This document shows positions 11,148-24,199 of a stretch of DNA of 64,000 nucleotides, piece by piece (position 1 is the stretch's first letter; every line of letters starts with the position of its first letter). The stretch is from Artemisia argyi. Lineage: Eukaryota; Streptophyta; Magnoliopsida; Asterales; Asteraceae. Position numbers and translations under genes: made by a program. The notes below the pieces were generated by a model. It did no database searches, was not told where the DNA came from, and saw only the letters and a program-made list of their open reading frames with translations. The DNA is taken from NCBI GenBank assembly GCA_030686995.1, contig CM060692.1, forward strand, positions 128,231,796 to 128,295,795, given 5' to 3'.

Positions 11148-12093
11148 TCTTCAAAAGCTAAGTGTTGTTGGGGCTCATAGTCAGCAACAAATGAATGGAT
11201 CACATCTTCCAAAAGATTACTAGAAGTGGAGAGTGTCTTTGTTCCAGTGGGGGTGTAGGAAGATGTTGCTGATGAAGAGGTTGGACTATCAGCATATGAG
11301 ACCTTGTTATTACCAGTGGTGGTACTAACAAATGCTGAATGTGTGATGCTGCTGATGAAGGAGTGTTTGTAGAATGACCCTTGATATCTATCTCCAGAGT
11401 TCTAAGCTTGTTGTAGAGATCATCAAAGGTTAAGTACTCAAGACCACCTCTGGTCTTCAAAGTAATGCAAACATGTGAACAGGAGTGGGGCAGAGCTCTC
11501 AAGAACTTGATGTTGCAATCCTCATTATCAAGCTTTGCTTGTAACTAGTTCAACTGAATCAAGATCTTTTGAAACCTGTCATATCCCTTATGAATGCCTT
11601 CTTCCTCTGAGATGTTGAATTCTTGGAACTCTTGCTTGAGCATTGACTTCCTCATTTTTCTTGATTTATCATTCCCTCCGAATCTAGTCTTGATAGACCC
11701 CCAGATATCCTTAGCATCATCCAGATAGTGAAAGTCTCCCATGTGATCATTTGGGAGAGCCTGAAGCAAGATACTTCTTACCTTTGTTTCTCTCTGGACT
11801 GCTGTTTGTTTATCAGCAGTAGTAGGAGGAAGTATGATGATATTCCATTGATTGTCTCTTCCCAAACTCTTCTTCCTGTTTGCATTCTTTATCACATTCC
11901 AGATATTGAAATCAGTATTAATGATCCAATTCTCCATCTTCATGGCCCAGATGTCGTACTCATCTTTCTTAAGATAAGGGAACTTGCCATTACCAACAGA
12001 TACAATTGTTGAGATTACTTGTTGTATTGGTTGTGTTTTTGTTGTTGTCGAAGTTTCTGGTTGCGTGATTTCAGAATCATCTTCTGCAGACAT
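11148..12093 (-). pseudogene. truncated Copia gag (Copia A)
   Basis: The N-terminal part reads from the ATG at 12093 (MSAEDDSEITQ). It contains the family signature KFPYLKKDEYDIWAMKMENW, then FHYLDDAKDIW and KQEFQEFNISEEEGIHKGY, closely matching the gag at 37638. A stop at 11545 and a frame change separate it from the downstream part (LKTRGGLEYLTFDDLYNKL, 11200-11502). Similarity to the relative continues to about 11148 and then ends abruptly before the zinc knuckle. It encodes a capsid-type Gag fragment only. No protease or polymerase follows, so the element is a 5' stump, truncated or recombined on its left side. Confidence 0.85.
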
Positions 12094-12173
12094 GATTGAG
12101 GAGTTTTGAGGTTTTTAAAAAGATGTAAGTGAAACTTCTTTATCAGAGATTCTCCTGAGGCTCTGATACCACT

Positions 12174-12662
12174 TGTTGTTTCTGCTCCTTGATAGATCTT
12201 TGAGCCTTATGGATCGATAGTATGCCAATGTAATCAAAAGCAAACTATATATAGAATCTCTTGTAAACTTGTATTTACGCAGAATATAAACAAAATAATG
12301 AAGAACACAGTTAACTAAAACACTTTGATCCTCTATGGATCTTTTTATTAATCACTATAGATTAAATCTAAATCATATGTCTAATGCATGACAATGAGTT
12401 TCTTTTATACTATAAGAAACCCTAACCTCTCTTACAAGAAAACGTGTTAACCAAAACTATAAAAGATATTATACACCTTGTCCTAAAATAAACTAAATAT
12501 AATCTTCTAAGAACTTCCAATGCCACGGATCAACTATATCTGCAGAACTTCAATCTTCAGTAGGAATCAGCCATCAGCACAAACCACTATTGGTATCAGC
12601 AGGAACCTGTCACCAGGAAGTCATCAGCAGAAACTATTTGTTGTCTTCAATAATTCCTAACA
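12174..12662 (-). repeat. 5' LTR of Copia A with adjacent tRNA-iMet primer site
   Basis: 489 bp; on the minus strand it runs TGTTAGGAAT...AACA. The primer site TGGTATCAGAGCC (12159-12171) follows after two bases, matching the tRNA-iMet site usual in plant Copia elements. The LTR is homologous to that at 37161-37567. Confidence 0.85.
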
Positions 12663-14556
12663 ATTTTCATGATAAGTATTAACTATGGCTTGTGCACATA
12701 TAACAGTGTACAACCCGTTCTTGTAATGAAAGGACCCCGAGGTACGCATCAGTGCCTCAATCCTGATATAAGGAGCGAAAGCTTCTTACTTTTAAGTAGA
12801 ATTAATCAAATTTTCTAAGTTTTTCATAATTCTGCTAAAAAAGACAAGTATTTCACCTCAATAAGTCTCATCACTTGTTGAGGGGGAGCACGTGTAAACT
12901 AAATTCTTTGTTCCTAAATGAAAAATTCTTGGTTGAATCTCCCCGTAAACCTCAAAAATTATATTTTAATCAAAAAGTTTATCAAAAACAACATCCATAT
13001 GCTATTTTTGAGGGGGAGAAAACAAATGTGATTAAAATATGAATGTAATGTAAAAGAAATCTTGCATGAGCTTGACTCAAGATATCACCAAGGAATTGAC
13101 GAAACACAAAAGTTAGTAATTGAAAAGACTTGTCCTCGATGTGTAAAAACTTCAAGTTAGTTACTAGAGCTAGGTGTCACCTAAAAGCTGATAATGCATC
13201 TCTTTAACTAACGACATAAGCGTGGCTCGAACAGGACTTGTCTTAGTAGAATGTACCATTTCGAGAGATTCTCTTTGAATGTGACCAGGATGAGTAATAA
13301 TTTCAAGCTGGCCTAGCCAGTGATGTAAGCGTGTCTCGAATCGGTCATGTTCACTAAGATTCAATCAATTCAAAAGTGCAACTTCTCCCACATCGTGTAA
13401 ATTTCTATTTGCAACAAATAAGCACATGTGAAGGGGCAGTATTTCTGAAAATCACAAAACTCTCAAAGTGTTAAACAAATGAAGTTTATGTATTACAAAC
13501 ACTTTGAGAGATTTTCAATTAATGGTTTCATGGAAATTATAGGATAGTCATGGTGTTATAAGGTGACTAAAGTTAGGGAAAACCATCCTATGATCCGCCA
13601 GAGCTGGAGGGATCTACCCAAGGACATCACCAATAGTTAGTATTAGAAGTCCTTAGGTATGATATGAAAAAAAGTAAAGAAATTAAAGGAGAAAGATGGG
13701 GTTGAAGAATTAAAAAGAAAAGTAAAGAAAAAGGTGAAAAGAAATAGCCCTCCATATGTTCAACCTTAGGGCAGACACCGAGTTCAATTCATATACTACT
13801 GTGTGTCACATAGATGACACCGGCATTAAAGATAAAGACGTCATGGACCCAGTGATGTAATGCACTAAACCTTCTAAGCCACTCAGGTATCTCTCAAAAG
13901 ATACTTGTTTCATTTCTCACGGAGAACCCTGCATAATCTATTGACCACTCATTACGCGTGTGTTGATATTGAAGAGGAGGCACTCTGCTCCACAACTCTG
14001 ATGGATTAAACAAGCACTTATTGAGTCTAGAGCCACGAGATACATCAAAGATCTCTTAGGAACACTTAATATTTCTACATTGGTGATTCTACATCAATGG
14101 ACACCAGTTGTAAATTATCGAGTCCTACGCAGATCTTAGCAATCTTCCGAGAACCTTTATGAGAGGATTTACTTATGTATTTCTCAATGATTGAACGGAA
14201 ATCCTGCCAGGGTCAACATCAAATATCCCTGACAGCATGTCACTTCGATAACTCCTTGTAGGTTACGCTTAGTGTTCGCGGTTGTTCCAAAACGGTCTAC
14301 AGTCGTGGGGTGATCTACAGCGACACACCCATTCATTGATCTACTTAGTAGATCTTGTAAGCCCTCTCGGGGGTATCCGAATTGGGAAGGACCATGGTAA
14401 GGGTTAGAAAGAATCTTCACACTATGATGTTGACGATCTCTAATTCCGAACCTGTACGTACCGGTTATTTATTGCTAATTGTTTACCTGCAACAACATAT
14501 CACCTCCATGACGATAGATTCCACATACTCATACATACATCTTGAAGTCAATGAAA
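12663..14556 (+). other. non-coding internal region of a plus-strand Copia (Copia D)
   Basis: No gene is visible. It has two GAGGGGGAG polypurine-like tracts (near 12878 and 13010) and a 13-bp inverted repeat at 13460-13472/13498-13510. It continues after the Copia B insertion at 19344, where a final GGGGGAGAT precedes the LTR. The 5' half of this element is missing. Confidence 0.5.
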
Positions 14557-14561
14557 GCTCC

Positions 14562-14874
14562 TGTAGAAGATCGTTTAAGCCCAATTTAGGATATAGCAAC
14601 AATGATTAAATGCACAGCGGAATAATAATATCACAATCAAAGTTTCACCAAGGTTTTTCTAATAAACAATGATCCTCTATGTATCTATATTATTTTATCT
14701 TAATAATGTTTTTCAAGATGTGTGTCAATAAACATAAGCATGTGTTCCTTTTATATACATAAGGAACCCTAATTCTACAATAAATATAAAATCAAATCAT
14801 ATCACTACCTTAAACAACTTTCTAAAAATACTAATAGCAGTAATGACTCTATGTCATTTCCATAATTCCCAACA
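14562..14874 (-). repeat. 3' LTR of Copia B
   Basis: On the minus strand it begins TGTTGGGAATTATGG and ends CTTCTACA. Its TATA box TATATAAAAGG lies near 14748. It matches 19027-19338. Confidence 0.9.
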
Positions 14875-15162
14875 ATCCTCCCCTAAACTTGAATTTAACT
14901 TGGTTAACTTCAAGTTTCTTGGTAGAACTTTGACGTCCAAAGCTTGAGGATTGACTTGAACTCTTGCAGCAAATAAGGTAACCAGCAACAACTAGTAACC
15001 ATCTTTTAAGAACAAGGAACCAGCAGCAACTTCAACTTATCAGCAGCAATAGGAACGAGCAGCAACATGAGTAGATTTGATAAGCCTTTACCTAGTAGCT
15101 ACTCACTCTTGGGCTAGCTAGTCATTTGGTGGAATCATGGCATCACCCTGGTTAACTAGAAA

Positions 15163-15540
15163 CCAGTTCAACTCTTAGAATGTGAATCATCGGTGTGTTG
15201 ATTAACCCTAATGATTTTTGGCAAATCATCACAGCCATAAACGGATTTGACATGTCTTTACCTGTAGCCGTTTGCTCAGGACTAGCCAATCCTGTGGTTA
15301 CCCAATAGGGCAGCAACCATGGTGAATTGATGATCATTTCAACTCTCAGCAATGAAGCATGGGTGAGTTGAGTACCCTATGGTTTTGAGCAAACCATCAT
15401 AGCTATCAACGGAATTGATGTGTCTTTACCAAAAACCGTTTGCTTTTGGACTAGCCAACTCTTTGATGGAATACCGTCATCATCATGGTGAGTTGATTAC
15501 CATTTATGGTTTTCCACAGCCTTTACCACAAGCCATAATC
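15163..15540 (-). repeat. imperfect tandem repeats of about 174 bp in Copia B
   Basis: At least two diverged units start near 15163 and 15337, with a partial third near 15480. Shared words include TCAACTCT, GCAAA-CATCA, TGTCTTTACC, CCGTTTGCT and GGACTAGCCAA. They lie between gag and the 3' LTR; no ORF spans them. Confidence 0.65.
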
Positions 15541-16208
15541 TTGCGGGCTAGTCAACTCTTGTGTCAGTAAGACATGGTGAGCTGAGAACCATTTGTTGTG
15601 TGGTAATTAACCAACACCAAAACCTACAAGCATAACAACTACACAATTTATTTTATTTTATTTTTTTTTGACTCTTTTTTTTTAACTTTTTTTTAACTTT
15701 TTTTAATAATAAAAGAAAGAAAGAAAAAGAAATATAAAATATGTAAAATATACCATCAATCAGCAAAAAAATGTACTACCAGCAGAAGCACTAAGCTATC
15801 AGCAGAAACAGTGTCCACCAGTAGTAATGAGGATCCAACAGCTGCAAAAATGGTTAGAAAACAAATAATACAACAATAAGCCTCCCCTCAATCATTGCAT
15901 CTGATAAAGACTATTGGTCTTGGTACCCAGAACGAACATTTCCTTTGAGTTTTCCAAGAATAACCTACTGAGGGTTAAACAGTAGTATCCCATCCTGTCC
16001 CCCACCCCATATACATTGGGTCAAAATAACTATGCCAAAAACCATTCTGAAAGTAAGTGCTAGTAGGTTTGTAAAATGGTCTAGCAACATGTCTTTTCCA
16101 ACCGGCTGGAAAAGGTCTACCAGCAGAAACTGGCTTACCCGCAGGAACTGACATATCAGCAGAAACTGATTTATCAGCTGGATTGGGTCTGCTGGTTTTT
16201 ACATGTGC

Positions 16209-17597
16209 TTATGGATCATATGGGGGAATAGCACTGACATGTGTCCATATTGGTCTAGGCCTCTTTTGGTCAGCACACACACCTATTCTTTTCTCATGAA
16301 AATCACAATCCTTAATGAGATGAGACTTACTACCACACTCAAAATAAGATTTCTTTTTCAAAGGTTTGTACTTAATGGGACTTCTCTTATTAGACACAAA
16401 ATTATCAAAAGAAGCTGTCTTAGAATTGAATTCGTTAGTAGCTACTCTTGATGAGAAGTCATCTGTCTTAAGTGTGTCTGACTAGTCACTTGAATCACAT
16501 GAGGCATAGTCAGTGGACTTAAGGTCTGAGGGCTTGTCACTTTTAGAGCAAGAGACAAAGTCATTAGTTTTATAATTAAGGTCTGGCAAGTCACTTGACT
16601 TTTTGCCATATGTCATCTGTGATTCATCTAAGTCCTTTTTGGGAGAGCTAGGCATAAATACACCTCTAATTAGTGGAGGTATATCATTTAGAACTCCTTC
16701 CTTTACATATCTTACTGGTGTTTGATAATTCTCAGGTTCATAATAGGGGTCAAAACTGTTAGACGCATCAGATACATACCCTAAAGCTTTTATTGGTTTT
16801 GGAGGTTGAGTATGTTCATTTATCCAGTCTACTTTCTTACTAGATGATTGCCATTTTTTAATTAGAGCTACTTCCTTATCTAACTTGACCTGCAAATCTT
16901 GTTTTTCTAAATTTAATTTAGCCTTTTCTCTTTCAGAATGTTTAAACAGGTTTGTTGTATTCTCCAATTCTCTTTGTAACACCCTAATTTTTTCTTCATA
17001 TGCTAACAGATTTTGTTGGAACCAAACCTTTTGTTTCTCTAAGGTTTTAACTGCCTCTCTATAAGCTTGTTCATTAATATAACAATCATTATAAAGAGTT
17101 TTTAATTCATCAAACTCTTTCTTAAGCTCATTATATTTACTGTCACAATCAAAAGGGCAGTTATGTACCTTAGGAATGACACCCATGAATGCAAATGCTT
17201 CAGCATCACCGATTGTACAAGCTTCCTTTCTCATTTTCTTGACTTCAGCCTTTCCACCATACCTTGCTTTGACAGCATTCCATATATCTCGTGCATCATC
17301 CATATAATGGAAATCTGCTATATGATCAGCAGGAATAGATTGAAGCAAGGTAGTTCTTGCCTTTGATTCCCTATGAACTTCAATGTGTTCATTTGCAGTT
17401 GTTGGAGGGAGAATAATGACTTTTCCATCGCTATCTCTTCCAATCCTTTTTGGGCTGTTGCCATTTTGAATCACCTTCCAGATATTCATATCATTGTCCA
17501 TGATCCAGTGTTCCATCTTCCTAGCCCAGACCTCGTAGTCATCATTCATCAAATAAGGAAACTTTGCATCATCCCTTTCATTGTCAGATTCTGCCAT
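16209..17597 (-). pseudogene. Copia B gag with large in-frame internal deletion
   Basis: It opens at 17597 (MAESDNERDDAKFPYLMNDD) and runs to a stop at 16482 (371 residues); a second piece to 16209 holds the distal zinc knuckle. Compared with the gag at 37638, the protein jumps after KAEVKKMRK straight to the AEAFAFMGVIPKV segment. That loses about 250 residues, including the first zinc knuckle, while keeping frame. The middle is a strong coiled coil (EKIRVLQRELENTTNLFKHS). The remaining knuckle has its first cysteine replaced (SYFECGSKSHLIKDC). It probably makes a particle-forming but RNA-binding-defective Gag, if anything. Confidence 0.85.
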
Positions 17598-18699
17598 TTT
17601 ACTAATGAGCAGCAGAAATAAGTGAAATCAGCAGGAATGAAATAAAGAATCAGTAGGAACCAAACCACCAGCAGGAACCGAGAAACACACCAGTAGGAAC
17701 GAAACTAATCAGCAGGAATCGACCAGTATTAATTGTGAACGAAGACTTTCAAACGGATCAAATAGAAACCACAAGGATACTTTTTTTTAAGTAACTAGAT
17801 GACACTTCAAAAGTGTCACAAAACTATTGCAAAATCTATCACTAAACTGATTAGTGACACTTTTTCTGTTACTAATCTGTTGCTAAACTGTTACTAACCG
17901 ATCAGTAGAAACCAATAAGCTTATCAGCAGGAATGAAAAATACAAGAAGTGATACTAACTTGAGCAGTAATGACCAATTGTAGCAGCAACAACCAAATCA
18001 GCACAACGTTTGCAAAAGACAACAAATCAGCCCCACACTTTAATTTCGTAATTCACAACATTGACCCATGTGAACAACCCTCTTGATCAGTCGCTTTCTC
18101 AATTCTTACAATATAGGACCACTAGCACTCTTTTTTAGAATCAACCAATTGGAATAAATAACGAAGTACAAGAAAGCGACACCTCCAATTTCACACAAGA
18201 AATATGAATCTCACTCAAGTACACGACAAAATCAATTGAAATAACACTTTGTCCCTGTGATCTGAATATGTATGAGAATTGTTTCACATGTAACAAATCA
18301 ACAATCACAAATCACGACAAATCAGCAGCAACCAACAACGTTTAAATGTAAAATTCCAATAGCAACCTTCACAATCGACCCACGTAATATCCCTTACCAA
18401 AGCAGTACCAAGTACGAAAAGATAAAACCCAGTTTTATACAATTCTAATAATCAACCAATGATATTTGTGAATTGACAAACAAATAGCCTCACATAAACG
18501 AATCTCGTCAATTTACATCTGATCCATAATTTATGTACTATGCGACAATCATAATCAGTACTCAATCCGCAAATATACTATTACTTCTCAGATCCACTAT
18601 TGATTGAATATACTAGCACCAATTAATAATATCCATACCCACAATGAAACACAGTACTTGTTTGTATTTTAATCACACAATGACAAAACAATGACCACG

Positions 18700-18703
<4 letters not shown>

Positions 18704-18761
<58 letters not shown>
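18704..18761. repeat. (TAA)n microsatellite
   Basis: About 18 TAA units within the Copia B leader. Confidence 0.95.
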
Positions 18762-19026
18762 AAGGTTATCTCAATAGAAAATCAATATGTCTTGAACAGA
18801 TCCCACGTTGAGCACCGTACAAAAGATGACAAACAAGTTTAAGGAATTGATATTCAATGATTGAAAAATATCAATTATATTCCGTTTAGTGCCTTTTGTC
18901 GCCAAATAGAATTCTTGTACAGTAGCACCATAAAATTCGAAACTCTAATATCAACACTGCTTTCTTCCAAACGATCATATAAACCTTGAAACCCTAGATA
19001 TCGAGCCCCTGTGCTCTGATGCCAAT

Positions 19027-19338
19027 TGTAGAAGATCGTTTAAGCCCAATCTAAGTATATAGCAACAATGATTAAATGCACAGTGGAATAATAACAACAC
19101 AATCAAAGTTGCACCAAGGTTTCTAATAAACAATGATCCTCTATGGATCTATATTATTTTCTCTTAAGAATGTTTTTCAAGATGTATGTCAATAAACATA
19201 AGCATGTGTTCCTTTTATATACATAAGGAACCCTAATTCTACAATAAATATAAAATCAAATCATATCACTACCTTAAACAACTTTCTAAAAATACTAATA
19301 GCAGTAATGACTCTATGTCATTTCCATAATTCCCAACA
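19027..19338 (-). repeat. 5' LTR of Copia B with primer site
   Basis: 312 bp. On the minus strand it ends CTTCTACA, followed after AT by TGGCATCAGAGC (19013-19024), a one-mismatch tRNA-iMet site. Confidence 0.9.
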
Positions 19339-19343
19339 GCTCC

Positions 19344-19977
19344 CTCAAAGATTTAAGCAATACAAAGTTCATCAAAAGATTCTACGCCAAATTGAGGAAT
19401 CTACAAAGTAAAGAGTCTAAGATCAAAGTTAAAGCAAGGGAACTACGTGTGTATGAATCTTAAAGTCCAAAGATGTATGAGCATGTTGGAAAGATGGACA
19501 ACCACCAAAGACGATGAAGTGATAAAAGGCAGATGATGACGGAATCACAACTACATCACTAAGAACAAAGATTAGAGAATAAAGAACTTTCACCTCACAA
19601 CATTTTTGAAGATGTCATGGAAGAAGACGTCCAGCAACCGTGATGACCGATCATTAGGGGGAGATTGTTGGGAACACATTTTGTATTAATTCAAGTCTCG
19701 ATCATTACATTTTGTAATAGGTTGCTTTAGTATTATTATTCATTATGTTTTATGTTTAATGGGTAACATGTAAAAGCCTAAAAGGCTTGAGAAGTCCACG
19801 TTTTTAGATGAAAGGGAGGAAGGGAGTGATGTCCTAATCCTTCCCTATATATACTTCATGTATGATACATTTTATCTTGTTGGTTATTTGATTATCTTAA
19901 AGAAACTCTTGCACTTTTACCTTTCATATATCACATAATCATCCTATCCTTATATCTATCTTATTCTCATCTTTACA
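19344..19977 (+). repeat. 3' end and 3' LTR of Copia D
   Basis: 19344-19666 is non-coding and ends in the polypurine tract TTAGGGGGAGAT. The LTR (19667-19977, 311 bp) runs TGTTGGGAACAC to CATCTTTACA, with CCTATATATACTT as TATA box near 19850. The next bases ATACT are the likely target duplication, but the 5' copy is not found. Confidence 0.65.
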
Positions 19978-19982
19978 ATACT

Positions 19983-22424
19983 TGTGTGATCATAATATGG
20001 TGACCTACCATCATCTCTATCAAAATGCATCACCATCTGCAGAAAATTGATAAACCTCGCAGAGCTTCCATCAGCCCTCTTGATATCCTAATATGTTGTC
20101 TTAGCATGTAATCCTGAAGTAACAACAATAATTGGAAGTTTCACTTTAAGAGGAACAACATCCATGACTTCAGCTTCATCTATCTTTGCAAGTCCTGTGA
20201 GTGCTTGCATTTTTGACACATCCTCCTCATCAACTTGTTCAACAATATGCTCACCAACTTTTTGTTCTTGCTCTATTTCCTGCTCTACCTCTTGCTCTTG
20301 CTCAAAAATTTTTTCTTTAGCCACTTTTTGTTTCTTTTTGGCTATGCTTTTCAAATTTCCTCCAGCTTTTTTAACACCTCAGCTTGAACTTTCTTGCACC
20401 TTTTCTATCTTCTCCCCAGTCTCCATAGGTACAAAACTATTCACTTCCCTTTTTGCACTTTCATAAATTTCCTGAATCTTATCATAATCTATATGAGACA
20501 GTTGATTGAGCCTCATGCCTTTCATATTCTTTAGATAATGACTCATGAATGTTCTTCTTTGTTTCTTTATGGGTGGCTTGTTCATCTTTGCCTTCAACCT
20601 CTGAGCAGCATACATCTTTTTCTTTTGATCAAAGTATTCTTTCAAAAGCCTAGCCCTTTCTTCAATAGAAAACTTATCTTGCTCTTCTTGTTGAAGCTTT
20701 TTACAAAGCTCCCAATCAGCATTAGCCTGGCTCTTTCATCATCCCATTCAGTGATCAATGCTAATCTCCTAGCTTCTTTCTCACCTTTCACCCTCATTCT
20801 CTCCTCTATAATCATGTTCTCTTCAGCATAGTCTTCAGCTAAAGCCTTTGCAACTTTTGCATCATGCTTCAACTATTGAGATCTGGTCATTAGCTCCCCA
20901 AGCACATATTCTTCAATCAATTTCCCTTTTCCTTTTCCATGTGGAGGTGGTTGTGAAAGTTTTGTTGTAGAAGATGGTTCAGATATCAAAATTCCTTTAA
21001 CTAGTGCTTTAACTGGTTTGGATGTCTTCAATTCAATCATGTCTTAAGCTAAGATAGCATCATCATCCATAACATCCTTGTCTTTAGCAGTAGAAATGTC
21101 TTCACCAGCAGTAGAAAGTTTTAAATCAGCAGTAGAATCTGATTTTGATGTAGCAGCAGAAACTAATTTTGATGCAATAGCAGAAACTGACTGACTAGCT
21201 GCAGTAACAGGCTCACTAGCAGTACCTACTCCAATGCTTTTTACTATTTCCAACATAACCTTAGCTGCTTCAACCAACTTTTCAGCATTCACATTCTTAG
21301 TCTTCATCTGCTCTTCTATTACCACCTTAACCATTTTCTCTAAAACCACTTCATTTCCCTTTATATCAGCAACCATAAATTCATTCTCTGCACCTTGAGA
21401 ACATCCTCAGAGCTAGAAGATTCTATTCTTTGAGTTGTGTCTACATTTTTCAACCTTCTGAAAGTAGATGTTCATGACCTTTTTTGCCTTTCCAAATTTC
21501 TAACCTTCATTTTCAAATTCTTGATTTCTGCACCCTGAGAAGATGTGAATTTTTGGAGGCCAAGACCAGCATTTGACAATTGTGTACATTAGTCCATTAA
21601 TTCCTTTATGATTTGGATACTATCTTCACTACTTCAGCTTGTGTGACCTAGCCCGAGAGGTGGATCATTGGAAGTGATATGAGTATCCGTCAAATCATTA
21701 GGTTCCATACTACCCTCATCACTTCGGGATATGTTACCTTCCCTGAGAGGTGAATCAATGGGTGAGATAAACTTAGCTCCAAATCTAGTCTGAGCTTCTG
21801 AGCCCCCCATATCAGCCATGTGACTAGGGTTACCATCACCTGTATCAAGTTCATTTGAACCCAACACATTAGATGTTGTCTTGGTTGAGGTCTTAGTTAT
21901 GTTACCACTGTCCTGTGCTGCTGCTAAGCTAGACATAGTAGTGGCATCCCCTTCCAAACTACCTCCCTTCTCCTTATGGGTAGCCTCATCTGCAACCATA
22001 CTAGTACTAGCCTAAGGAAGCTGAGTACCCTTTTTAGTGATCCTACGGGTATAGGTCTTTTATGGTTGTGAGGTTGATGCTAAAAGAGTGGGTGTGTGAT
22101 GGGTAACAGTTGGGATTGCTGCACCTTTAACCTGGGTTTGAACAAGTTTCACCATATTAGGAAAAAGTGGTGTAACTTTCCCAGAAAAATCTTTTCCATC
22201 CCTTTTCATATTTGCAAAAATTTTCTTTTTGAGCAAGGGTGCATCAAATGTTCCTTTATGAATTTTCTTTCAAGACAGTTGTTGATCAATAAACACTTGT
22301 AAAAATCTTGGATATAAAAAATAGTTACTTGAGCTATCCAAGTTCTTAACCAACCCTTCTAAAATCATTATAGATAAATTAAACCACTTGCCATGAGTTA
22401 GGCATATCACAGCCGAAGTCATGG
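19983..22424 (-). pseudogene. envelope-like extra domain of a minus-strand Copia (Copia E)
   Basis: The reading starts at 22424 on the minus strand and is broken by stops and frame changes, but its segments keep the family's order. SAVICL and FLYPRFLQVFID come first (22424-22270), then KIFANMKRDGKDFSG. Next is a long acidic Ser/Thr-rich stretch (21999-21044), then coiled-coil and lysine-rich pieces including HYLKNMKGMRLNQLSHID and FVPMET (20645-20379). It ends in a block with IKRADGSSARFINFLQMVMHFDRDD-like content near 20040. From family knowledge this is the long extra domain after RNase H in SIRE-like Copia polyproteins of Anthemideae, often called envelope-like. No transmembrane segment is evident. 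Its pol should lie to the right but is displaced by the Tekay insertion at 22425. Confidence 0.75.
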
Positions 22425-24199
22425 TGTCACACCTCGCCAGAGCGGAAACACGAGGTGTGACAGCTCATAGTACAACGCATAAGTCATAGGTAACACCATA
22501 CAAGATTTAAAGAAAAACAATATATTTTACAATAAGTTTTTACATTGTTCATAAGATAAGACATAATACATTAGACACAAGTTCCCAACGATAACATTAA
22601 TTTTTAAACTTCTGCAAAAGATAACATGATACAAGTAAAAGAGTGCCCATGCAATGCATCCGGAAATCACCACTTACTTTTCATCACCTGAAAAGCATGA
22701 TAAAAATAGGTCAACTATGGCCATAGTTGGTGAGTTCACAGGTTTTTGGTACACCAAGTAGTTTTCAAAATGAAATTATAAATTGGTTGTCGAGTTGCAA
22801 AAGGTCCATTATGTATACATCGTGTTTATGCCTTCAGAGGTCCACTACTTAAGTCGATTCAGCCGAAAACTTGCACCTACAAGTAACATGCTCTAACCTA
22901 GCATGGAAAGGTGATACTATGCACTCCGGTTAGTGGGAGTGAGGGGATGGCTCTACCCCTACTAGCGCTATCCATAAATATCAACGGCTCGTCCCGTATA
23001 GTGGGAGTAAGTTAATAAGTAGTGTTGTTCCAGGGGACTTTCCCAATTTTTCCCAAGTGTCAAACATAAGCATACATATAAGTTTGCATAAAAATAGCAT
23101 AGCATAGCTCAGTAAATTAAATCAATTCAGTAAATTCATAATTTCATAAACGCACAACCAATCTAGTTTTAAGTAATCATGCTTTCCACCCCAAAACAAG
23201 TAAAACAGTAAAACGGGGATGTGAGAACTCACCTTAATTAGTAAGACGGGAGTACAAGTACAAGAGCGAGACAACAAGTATTCACTAAGCAACCCTCGAA
23301 CGTAGGCCTCCTAGACGTGACCTATGGCAAATAAAATACTTATAAAAATCTAAATGATATGCTCGGACAAAGAGCGACGACTAGTTAGGTCACCCATTTA
23401 GACTCATAAGAAAATATTACTTACCAAGAATCTCAAAAATAATCTCAACTGCCAGGCATAAATATAGTGAGACTTTATATACTATTTTTTTTTGTTTAAA
23501 AGTCATTTATGCAAATGACTATAGTACGACTTCGTAGAAGTGCTTTATATCGTAATTTATAACTTATCTCATCTGAAATTTCATTTTTACTCATGTGACA
23601 GTAACATAATAACTAATAAAAGTCAAGATGCCGCTCAAGATATAATACCAACTATAAAATAGCCAAGCATGCTTGACTAGTATATTTGTCTAACTGGCCA
23701 ATTTGTTACTCTTATATAAGTCCATAAAATAATTGGTCACATAAGGATTGTATACTTGTTTCAAAAAAATTGTTAAACAGGTCATGTAAGTTTACTTTGT
23801 GATCTATTAATTAGAAAAGCCCATAAACTCATTTTCGTTTCTAGTATATGAAAAAAAAACGCAGCAACTTTGGTTAGTTCCGAGTATTTGGACCGTTTAT
23901 CTTGTATTTAATTACTACATCCCACATATATAAATGTTACTTAACATTTTGGAACAAACATGCGCAACTAAATTACTTATAGTGGTTAGATTTTCAAACT
24001 CATTTTTTTGTAATTTTTTACAGAACTTAATTAACCAATCATACTTAATATTTAAGGAACCCACATATTGAACATAAACAGAAATGTTTATTGGATTAGT
24101 TTAATGACTACTTGTGGTAGGATTATAGTTCATAAATACAAAATTATTGTACATGCAAATAAACCAACATTAATTAAAAGTAGTGAGTAGTAATTAAGG

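Larger units (their letters stand above)
14562..19338 (-). mobile_element. Copia B, gag-only Copia element with complete ends
   Basis: Two LTRs of about 312 bp flank 4.15 kb holding only a deleted gag. Perfect 5-bp target duplications GCTCC flank it (14557-14561 and 19339-19343). A purine tract AGGGGAGGAT lies beside the left (3') LTR and a tRNA-iMet-type primer site (19013-19024) beside the right (5') LTR. By eye the LTRs differ at about 12 positions, clustered in one half. It lacks protease, integrase and polymerase, so it is non-autonomous. Confidence 0.9.
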
